Shown here: piece by piece, positions 34,208 to 41,793 of the stretch
Position numbering within the stretch: position 1 is the stretch's first letter
Layout of the letters: each line of letters opens with the position of its first letter
NCBI RefSeq assembly: GCF_036227265.1
Contig: NZ_CP109446.1
Coordinates: 7,581,001-7,645,000, forward strand
DNA length: 64,000 nucleotides
Source of the DNA: Streptomyces sp. NBC_01476
GTDB taxonomy: Bacteria; Actinomycetota; Actinomycetes; Streptomycetales; Streptomycetaceae
Reading direction: 5' to 3'
The notes under the pieces: model-generated
The model's database searches: none
The model's input: the letters and a program-made list of their open reading frames with translations, nothing else
What the model was told of the DNA's origin: nothing
Program-made: the position numbers and the translations under genes

Positions 34208-35371
34208 GTGGTCCGCACGAGCAGGTCGGAGACCCAGCGGCGCACCCGTGGCGCCGTACTGGCCGCCGCCCGGGCCGAGTTCGCCGAACGGGGCTTCAGA
34301 GCCGCGAAGATCGACGCCATAGCCGGGCGGGCCGGCCTCACCCGGGGCGCGGTCTACTCCAACTTCCCCGGCAAGCGCGCTCTTTACCTCACCGTGCTCG
34401 CCGACCTCGCCGAGGACGCCGCGCCCGCGGGGAACCGCCCCGCGGCCCCGGCCGGCCGGTCCGCCGCCGAGGCGATGGGGGCGCTGGCCCAGGCGTGGGT
34501 GGCGCGGCTGCCGGCCGGCGGCGAAGGTGGTGACGAGGGCGGCGGCGAAGGTGGTGACGAGGCCGGCGGCGAAGGTGGCGGTCCGCCCGCCCGGCTCGAC
34601 CGGGACCTGATGCCCGAACTCCTCGCCGACGAAGGGCTGCGGCTCGCCTTCGCCCAGCTGATGAAGCTCAACGCGCTGCTGGTCGCGCTCGCCCTTGAGA
34701 ACCTGGACCCGCCCGCGGTGGTCCCCGGCGCCCCGCCGGCCCGCCTGGTCCGGCTGGCCGGGACCCTGCTGACCACGCTGCACGGCGCGAGCCAACTGGC
34801 CCTTGCCGCACCCGGGTTCGCCGAGCCCTTCGACCTCGTCGGCCTGGGGGAGAAGCTGGCCGGGCTGCGGCTGAACGACTGGTGGGCACCGCCGCAGGCG
34901 GTCCCGCCGGCCGTCCCCGACGACGCGCCCTGGTCGCCGCCCGCCCGCACCGACGCGGTACGCCTGCGGCCGGCGCCGCTCGGCGACGACGGGGTGGTCG
35001 CCTTCCTGGGCCCGCACCGGCCGGCCGCGGCCGAAGAGGCGGTACGGGCCGCGCCGCCCGGCAGTACGGTCACGCTCGTCCTGGCCGGCGGCGACCCGCG
35101 CGAGACAGGCCCGCTGGCCCGCCTGATCCTCGCCGACCTCTGCGGCTGTCTCCGCGTGGCGTTCCCGCCCGCCGCCTGGCCCCGGCTCGCGGTCGTCCAC
35201 GACGAGTCCGGCGCGGTCGCCGCGGCGGCGGGGATAACGGTCTCCGGTGACACGACGGAGACCGCGATCCGCGTCATGGGCGGCCGGATCGTGGCCCGCG
35301 CGGACGGGCGGGGAGCCTGCCACGCGGTCGCCTCGGTGGACACCGGCGTGTCACGCGGGGCGCGCCGCTGA
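34208..35371 (+). CDS. TetR family regulator with extra C-terminal domain
   Basis: A 387-residue protein, nearly twice usual TetR length. The HTH is at residues 10-58 (VLAAARAEFAERGFRAAKID, GLTRGAVYSNFPGKRALY). The ligand domain is interrupted near residue 105 by a Gly/Glu repeat (GGEGGDEGGGEGGDEAGGEG) coded by a 27-base minisatellite. From about 255 an additional domain follows (VVAFLGPHRPAAAEEAV, RLAVVHDESGAVAAAAGI, AIRVMGGRIVARADG) that ends like a thioredoxin-fold redoxin and contains a CGC pair (DLCGCLR). The redoxin reading is tentative. It is divergent from the ClpX-like gene, a possible target. GTG 34208 chosen; spacing of upstream GAGG motifs is imperfect. Confidence 0.8.
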   Translation: MVRTSRSETQRRTRGAVLAAARAEFAERGFRAAKIDAIAGRAGLTRGAVYSNFPGKRALYLTVLADLAEDAAPAGNRPAAPAGRSAAEAMGALAQAWVARLPAGGEGGDEGGGEGGDEAGGEGGGPPARLDRDLMPELLADEGLRLAFAQLMKLNALLVALALENLDPPAVVPGAPPARLVRLAGTLLTTLHGASQLALAAPGFAEPFDLVGLGEKLAGLRLNDWWAPPQAVPPAVPDDAPWSPPARTDAVRLRPAPLGDDGVVAFLGPHRPAAAEEAVRAAPPGSTVTLVLAGGDPRETGPLARLILADLCGCLRVAFPPAAWPRLAVVHDESGAVAAAAGITVSGDTTETAIRVMGGRIVARADGRGACHAVASVDTGVSRGARR

Positions 35372-35447
35372 CCCCTCACCGGCCGCGCGCGGAGGGCGGC
35401 CCGGGCGCACCGTACCGGCCACCGCCCCGTACGATGACCGGCAATGC

Positions 35448-35520
35448 CTGGACGTAGCGCAGCGGCAGACGCAACCTCTTGCCAAGAGGTGGGACGCCGG
35501 TTCGAATCCGGCCGCCCGGG
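35448..35520 (+). tRNA. Atypical tRNA-Gly(GCC)-like gene
   Basis: 73 bases fold as a cloverleaf. The anticodon arm is perfect (ACCTC-TTGCCAA-GAGGT, anticodon GCC), the T arm is perfect (GCCGG-TTCGAAT-CCGGC), and U8/A9 are present. The acceptor stem CTGGACG/CGCCCGG has one A-C mismatch and one G-U pair, begins with C1-G72 (unusual for glycine) and ends with discriminator G; the D stem lacks one pair. CCA is not encoded. TGCCTG just 5' and CAGGCA just 3' can pair into an alternative outer stem. It may be a divergent, conditional or dead tRNA. Confidence 0.55.
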
Positions 35521-35532
35521 CAGGCAGTTCCA

Positions 35533-35603
35533 GGTCCCGTAGCGCAGCGGCAGACGCGCGTCTTGGCAAGACGGATACGCCGGTTCGACTCCGGCCGGGG
35601 CCA
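35533..35603 (+). tRNA. Atypical tRNA-Ala(GGC)-like gene
   Basis: 71 bases, 12 bases after the previous tRNA-like gene and clearly its paralogue: identical D-arm sequence TAGCGCAGCGGCAGACGC and almost the same T arm. The acceptor stem is complete (GGTCCCG/CGGGGCC with U3-G70), with discriminator A. The anticodon loop TTGGCAA gives GGC (alanine), but the anticodon stem has only four good pairs and one base is missing between D and anticodon stems. Alanine tRNAs normally carry G3-U70; here the pair is reversed. Charging specificity is uncertain. Confidence 0.45.
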
Positions 35604-35632
35604 CAGCGGTACGCGGGGGAGATGGGGGAGCG

Positions 35633-35890
35633 GTGGGGGAAACACCCGTCGAGGCGCGGATCACGGACGAGGAACTGGCCGCCTTCCACCGTACGGCCGG
35701 CCGGCTCCGCGCCCTGCCCGCCGACGACCCGGTCCGCCTGCGGGCCGAGCAGGTCGCCGCGTCCTTCGTCCGGGACGGGCGGCAGCGGCGCAAACGGGCC
35801 CGCGGGCAGGAACGCGCCGACGCCACGGCCGCCGTGCTGGCCGGCACCGCGACCGGCCACCCGGACCGGCGTGAGGACGCCCCGCTGGCA
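35633..35890 (+). pseudogene. N-terminal fragment of an actinomycete SDR-associated protein
   Basis: GTG 35633 opens about 86 codons with good bias: ARITDEELAAFHRTAGRLRA ... QVAASFVRDGRQRRKRARGQ ... AVLAGTATGHPDRREDAPL. This resembles the helical N-terminal extension of a large Streptomyces SDR oxidoreductase whose full form continues into a Cys-rich linker and Rossmann domain. Here coding character stops near 35890, exactly where the opposite-strand gene also ends, and the frame runs on as antisense to 36187. It is therefore a 3'-truncated remnant. The family match is from memory and tentative. Confidence 0.5.
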
Positions 35891-36657
35891 CCTCCGCCGG
35901 CGGCCACCGCGCCCGCGGCCCCTTCGGTGTCCCCGCCGAGCCCGTCGCGGACCAGCGGCCGCAGCGCCGCCTCGGCTTCGGGGAACCGGGTGGGGAAGGC
36001 CCACCGGCCGCCGTCGAGTACCCGCAGCACCGTCCGCGCCGGTCCCCACTCGCGCAGGTACGCCCCCGGCTCCGCGACGATCCCGGCCTGCCGCATCCGG
36101 TGGGCGAAGGACGGCTGGCCGATCCCCAGCCGGTCCCGCACGTACGGCGGGCAGTCGACCCGGATGGCCAGTGCCCAGCGCGCGTAGCCGGGCAGCGGAC
36201 GCCCCCGGTCGGCGGCGTCGACCACGTCCCAGTGCGCGCGCTGGACCAGGGCGGCCGCCGCCCTGCCCTGCCGCATGGTGGTCACCCGCCGCAGTTCGCC
36301 GACCACCTCGGCCGGCCCGAGGTCCCGCAGCGCCGGTGCCGCGGCGGCACGGACCTGCGCGGACACCGGCAGCGGCCCGGCGGCCGGATCGCCGAACGGC
36401 AGGCCGAGCCGGATGTCCCGGCGCAGCGTCGTACTCGCCCGGGAGGCCAGGAAGACGATCTCGTTGATCTCCGGACGGTCGCTCTCCAGCATCCACAGCA
36501 CCGCGGAGGCGGGCGGTTCGGCCCCTACCATCCACCGGACCGTGCTCCACAGCGGGGGCGGCCCGGCGTCCTCCGCGCGCTCCCCGATCCCCAGCCGCGC
36601 CCGCACCCGCCGCGCGTCGTCCGGCTCGGCCGCCGCCAGCAGCACATCGAGGCTCAT
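35891..36657 (-). pseudogene. 3'-truncated hypothetical gene
   Basis: From ATG 36657 (or GTG 36666) the minus strand encodes about 250 residues of convincing protein: LDVLLAAAEPDDARRVRARL, WSTVRWMVGAEPPASAVLWM, EINEIVFLASRASTTLRRDI, WALAIRVDCPPYVRDRLGI, EAEAALRPLVRDGLGGDTEG. After about 35890 the frame stays open to 34384 but becomes an Arg/Ser-rich shadow running antisense to both tRNA-like genes, so the natural 3' end has been lost. No function recognised; the repetitive helical pattern may be HEAT-like. Confidence 0.55.
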
Positions 36658-36911
36658 CTCCGTCACCGCCACAGCGTACGAGCCCCCTTGCCCCCAGCGC
36701 CCGCGAGATCCGCCCCCTCCACGCCGCGCTTGCACGGTGCGCGGCGTCGACATCCTGGGCGGGGGGCAGGCGTGACCGCGGTCGAAGGATTCCTCGCAGA
36801 CCGCGCCCTTCGCCGGCACCCACTGACCGGCGCCCTGGTGATCGATTCCAAGGGGTAGCGGCTTTGTGAGGACCGCTACGATCAGGGCTTTGGCTGCGGG
36901 GGAGGGCGTTC

Positions 36912-37406
36912 ATGGTCGGCTTGGCGGGTCTGCGACGTCGGGGCGCGCTCGCGCTGGGCTTGGCGACGGTACTTGCGGGGTGTACGTCGACTGCGAAAAG
37001 CACAGACAGCAAGGAAGTCCGTACGGACACCGAGCCGCTTGAACGTCGGTTCGTCACGCTCGGCCCGCTCTCCGACGCACATTGGCTTGGCGTCGTACTG
37101 GGTACCGGTTCCAGGGTTCCGGGTCCCACTGATGTTCGTGTGGTGGGATTCGCCCAGTTGAGAGCGGGTGCCGTCGCCTCCATTGTGGGGGCATCGCAGC
37201 TCGGTTTTCAGCCCGCGATGCCGAGCCGACTGCCGGCAGAACTCATGCGTTTCATGCCCGAGAACGCCAGGTGGGTCCGGAGCGGGTCCTTCGACGGGCA
37301 GGTGACGGGCGAGACGTATTCCGGTGCGTTCTACTTCGACCTGGGTGCGGACTGGGTCTACTTCGACACGATCAATCCGAGTGCGGTCGCCGGCTCAGGA
37401 GAGTGA
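36912..37406 (+). CDS. Putative lipoprotein of unknown function
   Basis: 164 residues with a lipoprotein signal (GLRRRGALALGLATVLAGC, lipobox LAGC). The mature part (RRFVTLGPLSDAHWLGVVLG ... GETYSGAFYFDLGADWVYFD) suggests a small beta-rich domain; no family recognised. ATG 36912 follows GGAGGG by six bases. Base composition is less GC-rich than neighbours, and it sits inside the scarred 35.4-38 kb region, so it may have been acquired. Confidence 0.72.
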   Translation: MVGLAGLRRRGALALGLATVLAGCTSTAKSTDSKEVRTDTEPLERRFVTLGPLSDAHWLGVVLGTGSRVPGPTDVRVVGFAQLRAGAVASIVGASQLGFQPAMPSRLPAELMRFMPENARWVRSGSFDGQVTGETYSGAFYFDLGADWVYFDTINPSAVAGSGE

Positions 37407-37460
37407 TCGGGTCTCCCGGTTCGGCCGCACAGACGGCGCGGGGGCATCCAAAGTCATTTT

Positions 37461-37992
37461 GTGACGGACGACTTGGGCACCCTCGCGACCGCACTCAACG
37501 TGAAGACCGATGACGTGCCGAAGGACTCGCCGCAGCACAGCCCGTAGCGGTCAACGGTGGGCGTTTCGCCGCAGCTCCTCACGGTCGACGCCACGCTGTG
37601 GACCGATGACGTATGGGTCGTGGATTCCATGCCGGTGGGGCTGCGGCTGCACCTGGTGTGCACCCTGCGGGGTTTGCCTGTGGCCTTCGTGCTGACCGGG
37701 GCCAAGGCCGACGAACGCGAGACGCCGGTGAATCTGGTTGCCGTCGAGCCGCAGCTCATAGGCGAGCGTCCTGGCCGGACACTGATCGGGGACAAGAACT
37801 ACTTCGGCTGCGAGATCGAGCAACACCTTGTGGGTCAACGAGACCTTCAAGGGTCAGCTCGACCTCGAACGGCACCGCGGCCCCACGCCCGGGGGCGTGG
37901 CCGTCCGCGTCCCGCAGCGGATGCTCGCCCTCATCGCCGTCATCTGGCACAACGACCTCACCGGCCGGCCGGTCATGTCATGCGCGCACTGA
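37461..37992 (+). pseudogene. IS982-family transposase remnant
   Basis: The reading frame from GTG 37461 gives a typical IS982 N-terminus (DDLGTLATALNVKTDD), then an in-frame TAG at 37545. It continues GVSPQL directly into TLWTDDVWVVDS, and VDSMPV directly into GLRLHLVCTLRGLPVAF, so two internal blocks are deleted. GDKNYFG is kept. Near 37828 the frame shifts by one and the C-terminus reads VNETFKGQLDLERHRG ... VIWHNDLTGRPV to a TGA at 37990. About 180 of the usual 290-300 residues remain. No flanking inverted repeats were recognised. It is inactive. Confidence 0.85.
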
Positions 37993-38031
37993 CCAACGAC
38001 GACCACTGAACACCTTGGAATCGATCGGCTG

Positions 38032-38985
38032 GTGACCCATGACGCCGCGGCGGCCGACCTCTGGGCTGCGGCCTGTGTGTCGTGGGAACCTGACACCGGC
38101 GGTGCACGGGCGCCGGACGGGGGTGGGGGGTTGTTCTTCGAGGCGGAGGTGACCGCTGTCCGCAGGGACGTCTTCGGCAGCCGGGTGTGGAGCGCGCAGG
38201 CGCTCCGGGTGGTGCGCGATACGGCGGAAGCGCTCGTGGTCGCGTGTTGTCCGGGGGCGGAGGGCATGGCTCCCACCGACTGGATCGCGTCGCGGGTCTC
38301 CGGGGACGCCGCGCCTCGCGAGCGGGCGGTGGGCTCCCTCGCGGCGGGCGGGTGGCGGCTCGCCCCATGGCGGTGGGAGAGCGCCGTGCTGCTGCTCTGG
38401 AATCCGCCGGGGACGTACTTCAGCGTCAACGCCTTCTACGACCTCGCCGGTGACTGCGGGCTGAACCGCTGGTACGTCAACTTCCAGCGTCCGCTGCGCC
38501 GCACGGCGAGCGGGTTTGACACCTTCGACCTGCTGCTCGACCTGGTGGTCGCACCGGACCTGGCACGGTGGGAGTGGAAGGACGAGGACGAGTACGCCCA
38601 CGGGCGGCGCCTTGGGGTGGTGGGGGAGTCCGATCACCGTGGCGTCGAGGAAGCGCGGGGACAGGTGCTGGGGATGATCGAGAACCGGGAGGGTCCGTTC
38701 GCGGACGGTGCCGGGCTGCGGGACTGGCGCTGGGACCCGCTCTGGCCGGTGCCGGAGTTGCCCGGGGGCTGGGAAGGCGGGGTGGTTGGGTCAGGGGTGG
38801 CGGCTGTGGACGCGGCGGTAGCTCCAGATGAGGAGGGCGAAGATGATGAGGCCGGAGAGGATGAGGCTCGAACCCGTGCTCCAGCCGGTGAACGGGAGCC
38901 AGGAGAGCGCGCGCAGGCCGCAGATGACGCCGGCCGCGATGAGGCCGAGGCCGGCCAGGGCCGTGCCGGCGATCCGCCAGGGTGA
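38032..38985 (+). CDS. DUF402 domain protein
   Basis: The DUF402 core is at residues about 100-235: LLLWNPPGTYFSVNAFYDL, NRWYVNFQRPLRR, GFDTFDLLLDLVVAPD, WEWKDEDEYAHGRRLGV. DUF402 proteins include nucleoside diphosphatases and FomD, which use the W-K-DEDE acidic/metal cluster, so a phosphohydrolase role is possible. The family usually ends about where WPVPELPGGW lies (residue 250); here the frame continues 70 more residues that run antisense into the next gene and look non-natural. The GTG start at 38032 has a weak ribosome binding site and lies 39 bases after the IS remnant, so the 5' end may also have been altered. Confidence 0.7.
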   Translation: MTHDAAAADLWAAACVSWEPDTGGARAPDGGGGLFFEAEVTAVRRDVFGSRVWSAQALRVVRDTAEALVVACCPGAEGMAPTDWIASRVSGDAAPRERAVGSLAAGGWRLAPWRWESAVLLLWNPPGTYFSVNAFYDLAGDCGLNRWYVNFQRPLRRTASGFDTFDLLLDLVVAPDLARWEWKDEDEYAHGRRLGVVGESDHRGVEEARGQVLGMIENREGPFADGAGLRDWRWDPLWPVPELPGGWEGGVVGSGVAAVDAAVAPDEEGEDDEAGEDEARTRAPAGEREPGERAQAADDAGRDEAEAGQGRAGDPPG

Positions 38986-39276
38986 GGCCACGCCGGCCTC
39001 CGCGCCCTGCAGGGCGCGCTCGCGGACCGGCTCGACGTAGCGGGCCACCGCGGGGATCGCGCGGGAGAGCAGGATGAGTCCGGCCAGCACCAGCAGGAGG
39101 CCAGGCCCGGGCAGCACCAGCAGCGCCACGCCGATCAGCACCAGCAAGCCGCCCGCCGCACCCAGGAGAACCCGCTTCGCCGGGTGCAGCCGCACCAGTT
39201 CGGGTACGTCCGTCTGCTTCTCGGACTCCTCGTCCGGTTGGGGTTCCCCGCTTCCGGACCGCCGTGCTCCGCTCAT
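38791..39276 (-). CDS. TIGR02611-like membrane protein with PGPGW-type motif
   Basis: A 161-residue protein: polar N-terminus, a helical pair at about 35-68 containing LLVLPGPGLLLVLAGLILL, an amphipathic region, and two further membrane helices (about 98-115 and 130-150). LPGPG between hydrophobic helices is the hallmark of this family of unknown function. ATG 39276 has GGTGAG upstream. Its 3' 195 bases overlap antisense with the end of the DUF402 frame; this gene has the better coding pattern there. Confidence 0.8.
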   Translation of the reverse strand: MSGARRSGSGEPQPDEESEKQTDVPELVRLHPAKRVLLGAAGGLLVLIGVALLVLPGPGLLLVLAGLILLSRAIPAVARYVEPVRERALQGAEAGVASPWRIAGTALAGLGLIAAGVICGLRALSWLPFTGWSTGSSLILSGLIIFALLIWSYRRVHSRHP

Positions 39277-39394
39277 CGGCTCACCGTAGCCGCGGATCCG
39301 CCCGCCGGGAGGCCGCGACACCGGAACGAGTGACACCAGGACGAGTGACCCCGGCACCGTGTGACCTGGGCGGAACCGCCGCCGGCCGGCGCGC

Positions 39395-39787
39395 TCAGCG
39401 GCCGGGAGCCCACCCGCGGCGGTAGTCCGGGTGGGCACTGTACGTGGCCGCGTCGAGGCGCAACGCGAAGTGCACCACGCGCAGTTCGGCCCGGGCGAGG
39501 GAGTACGCCGCGCCGTCGTCGCCGGCCGCCGCCTGGTCCATCCGCAGCTGGATCGACTCGCGCAGCACCAGCAGGCTGCGCCGCGCGGCGACACCGCGGA
39601 TCGTCTGCGCCGGGTCGTGCCGGGCCACATGCCCGGCGAGCGCCTCCCCGAGGCTGAACCGGGTCCCGTCGTCGGTCACCAGATCGCCGTCGCGGGCCTG
39701 CCAGCTGCCGTCCGCGGTCACACAGGCGGCGGCCAGCCGGTCCTCTTCGTCCAGGCGTGCGCGGAGGAACACCACCAGGTCGTCCAT
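39395..39787 (-). CDS. DUF6221 family protein
   Basis: A 130-residue protein starting MDDLVVFLRARLDEEDRLAA, with VARHDPAQTIRGVAARRSLL and a C-terminal AATYSAHPDYRRGWAPGR. This is the pattern of DUF6221, abundant small Streptomyces proteins of unknown function whose ends often carry (H)PDYRxEW. ATG 39787 has GGAG three bases away. Function unknown. Confidence 0.82.
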   Translation of the reverse strand: MDDLVVFLRARLDEEDRLAAACVTADGSWQARDGDLVTDDGTRFSLGEALAGHVARHDPAQTIRGVAARRSLLVLRESIQLRMDQAAAGDDGAAYSLARAELRVVHFALRLDAATYSAHPDYRRGWAPGR

Positions 39788-40171
39788 TACTCCAGTGTTT
39801 CCACCGGACGCGGTGATCACCCCCCCATGGCTCGAACGCGTGGCCGCCACGGTCCGGTGGCAGCCGTACAAATGCCGATTCGCGGCCCTATTGCGGTGCA
39901 GGAGCGGCGGGGCGGAAATGCACCGTGCGGGGCGGGACATCGGTTTTTCAGCGGCGATAGCGGTATTCACGCGAGAATCCGCGCCGGCACATGGCCGGTG
40001 GGCGATGAACGGCCCAACTCCCGTTTTCCTCAAGGGTGTTATTGGCCGGTACAGCTATGTCTTCAGCGGAATTTCAGACCCTGGCCACTCGGCGAAAGGC
40101 GGGTCCTGCACCGGGCGCGCTGATTCTGGTGGAGCCCCGATTCGACGTGCCACCCAGTGAGAGGACCTGTC
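39788..40171. other. Intergenic region upstream of the phospholipase gene
   Basis: A 384-base region between divergent genes with no supported ORF. The stretch 39930-40090 is less GC-rich and presumably contains the promoter of the secreted phosphoesterase. A TTCACGCGAGAA dyad near 39967 is the only notable element; a complete PHO box was not recognised. Confidence 0.4.
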
Positions 40172-41665
40172 ATGACTGACACTCCGGAAGCGCAGGACTC
40201 GGGCTCCGCTCTGACCCGTCGCAGACTTCTCGGATCGGCCGCCACCGTCGGCGCCATCGCGGCCGTGGACATGGCACTGCCCTCCAACATCCGCAAGGCG
40301 GTCGCCGCCGGCGCCACGCACGGCGGGAAGCTCAGTGACATCAAGCACGTCGTCCTGCTGATGCAGGAGAACCGCTCCTTCGACCACTACTTCGGCACCC
40401 TGTCCGGCGTCCGCGGCTTCAGCGACCCGAAGGCGATGCGGCTGCCCAACGGGGACCCGGTCTTCAAGCAGCCCGACGGGGTGAGCCCGGACGGCTACCT
40501 GCTCCCGTTCCACCTGGACAGCAAGAGCACCTCGGCGCAGGCCATCCCCTCCACCAGCCACGCCTGGTCGGTGCAGCACCAGGCGTGGAACAACGGCACG
40601 ATGGACAGCTGGCTGCCCGCGCACCGTGCCGCGGACGGCGCCAACGGCCCGTACACGATGGGCTACTACACCCGCGACGACATTCCGTTCCAGTTCGCGC
40701 TGGCCGAGAACTTCACCGTGCTGGACCGCTACCACTGCAGCGTGATGGGTCCCACGCACCCGAACCGCTACATGTGGATGAGCGGCACCGTCGACCCCAA
40801 CGGCCTGGCGGGCGGCCCCTGTCTGGACAACGGGGCGCCCAACGGCACCTACTCCTGGAAGACCTACCCGGAGCGGCTGCTGGAGGCCGGGGTCAGCTTC
40901 AAGTTCTACCACCAGCAGCCCGACGGCACCGGGGTCGACCAGATCCACCACATGAAGCAGTACCTGGCGCTCACCCCGGACCAGGAGCTCTACCAGCGGA
41001 CCGTCCAGCCCACCCCCATCGGGCAGTTCCAGTACGACGCGATGAACGACCAGCTGCCGACCGTCAGCTGGATCTTCCCCCCGGGCGGCTTCGACGAGCA
41101 CCCGGCCAACCTGCCCGCCGCCGGGGCCACGTTCGTCTCCGGCATCGTCGACGCGATCGCGGCCAACCCCGAGGTGTGGGCCAAGACCGCGTTCATCCTC
41201 TCCTACGACGAGAACGACGGCATGTTCGACCATGTGCTGCCGCCCACCCCGAAAGCCGGCACCGCCGACGAGTTCGTCACCAAGACGTCGGTCACCGGCG
41301 TGGCCGGCAACGGACTGCCGGTCGGCCTGGGCTTCCGGGTGCCCTGCATCATCGTCTCCCCGTGGACCGTCGGCGGCTGGGTGAGCTCCGAGGTGGCCGA
41401 CCACACCTCGCAGCTCCGCTTCCTGGAGGCGGTCACCGGGGTGAAGGAGACCAACATCAGCCAGTGGCGCCGCCGTACCGTCGGCGACCTGACCTCCGCG
41501 TTCCGCTTCGGCGACCGGACCAGGAAGGCCCCGGCGCTGCCGGACACCAACGGCCAGTACAGCCTGGCGCAGTACGAGGTGAGCCAGCTGCCCAAGCCGG
41601 CCGCGCCCACCTCGAACCAGCGGATGCCGCGTCAGGAGCCGGGCAGCCGCCCGCACATCTCGTAA
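40172..41665 (+). CDS. Secreted phospholipase C-type phosphoesterase (Tat)
   Basis: A 497-residue protein with a Tat signal (LTRRRLLGSAATVGAIAAVD) and the bacterial phospholipase C/acid phosphatase superfamily domain: MQENRSFDHYFGTL (metal and nucleophile region), YHCSVMGPTHPNRYMWMSGT, and FILSYDENDGMFDHV with DEND metal ligands. It lacks the long C-terminal repeats of Pseudomonas PlcH. It probably releases phosphorylated head groups or phosphate from extracellular phospholipids. ATG 40172 has GAGAGGA about seven bases upstream. Confidence 0.88.
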   Translation: MTDTPEAQDSGSALTRRRLLGSAATVGAIAAVDMALPSNIRKAVAAGATHGGKLSDIKHVVLLMQENRSFDHYFGTLSGVRGFSDPKAMRLPNGDPVFKQPDGVSPDGYLLPFHLDSKSTSAQAIPSTSHAWSVQHQAWNNGTMDSWLPAHRAADGANGPYTMGYYTRDDIPFQFALAENFTVLDRYHCSVMGPTHPNRYMWMSGTVDPNGLAGGPCLDNGAPNGTYSWKTYPERLLEAGVSFKFYHQQPDGTGVDQIHHMKQYLALTPDQELYQRTVQPTPIGQFQYDAMNDQLPTVSWIFPPGGFDEHPANLPAAGATFVSGIVDAIAANPEVWAKTAFILSYDENDGMFDHVLPPTPKAGTADEFVTKTSVTGVAGNGLPVGLGFRVPCIIVSPWTVGGWVSSEVADHTSQLRFLEAVTGVKETNISQWRRRTVGDLTSAFRFGDRTRKAPALPDTNGQYSLAQYEVSQLPKPAAPTSNQRMPRQEPGSRPHIS

Positions 41666-41793
41666 CACCCCGCGGACACCGCCACCGTGCGCGGCCTCCC
41701 TCCGGAAAGGTTCCGTCCCCCCGGCGGAGGGAGGTGCGCGGGCGCGGGTCGGTGGCGGGCGTGGCCCACCTCGACCCCTGGGGGAGCCCCCGC

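Noticed and set aside
34384..35890. Continuation of the minus-strand frame from the truncated gene at 36657
   Set aside because: It reads antisense through two tRNA-like genes and the TetR gene with Ser/Arg-rich junk sequence; taken as loss of the natural stop, not as a real 757-residue protein.
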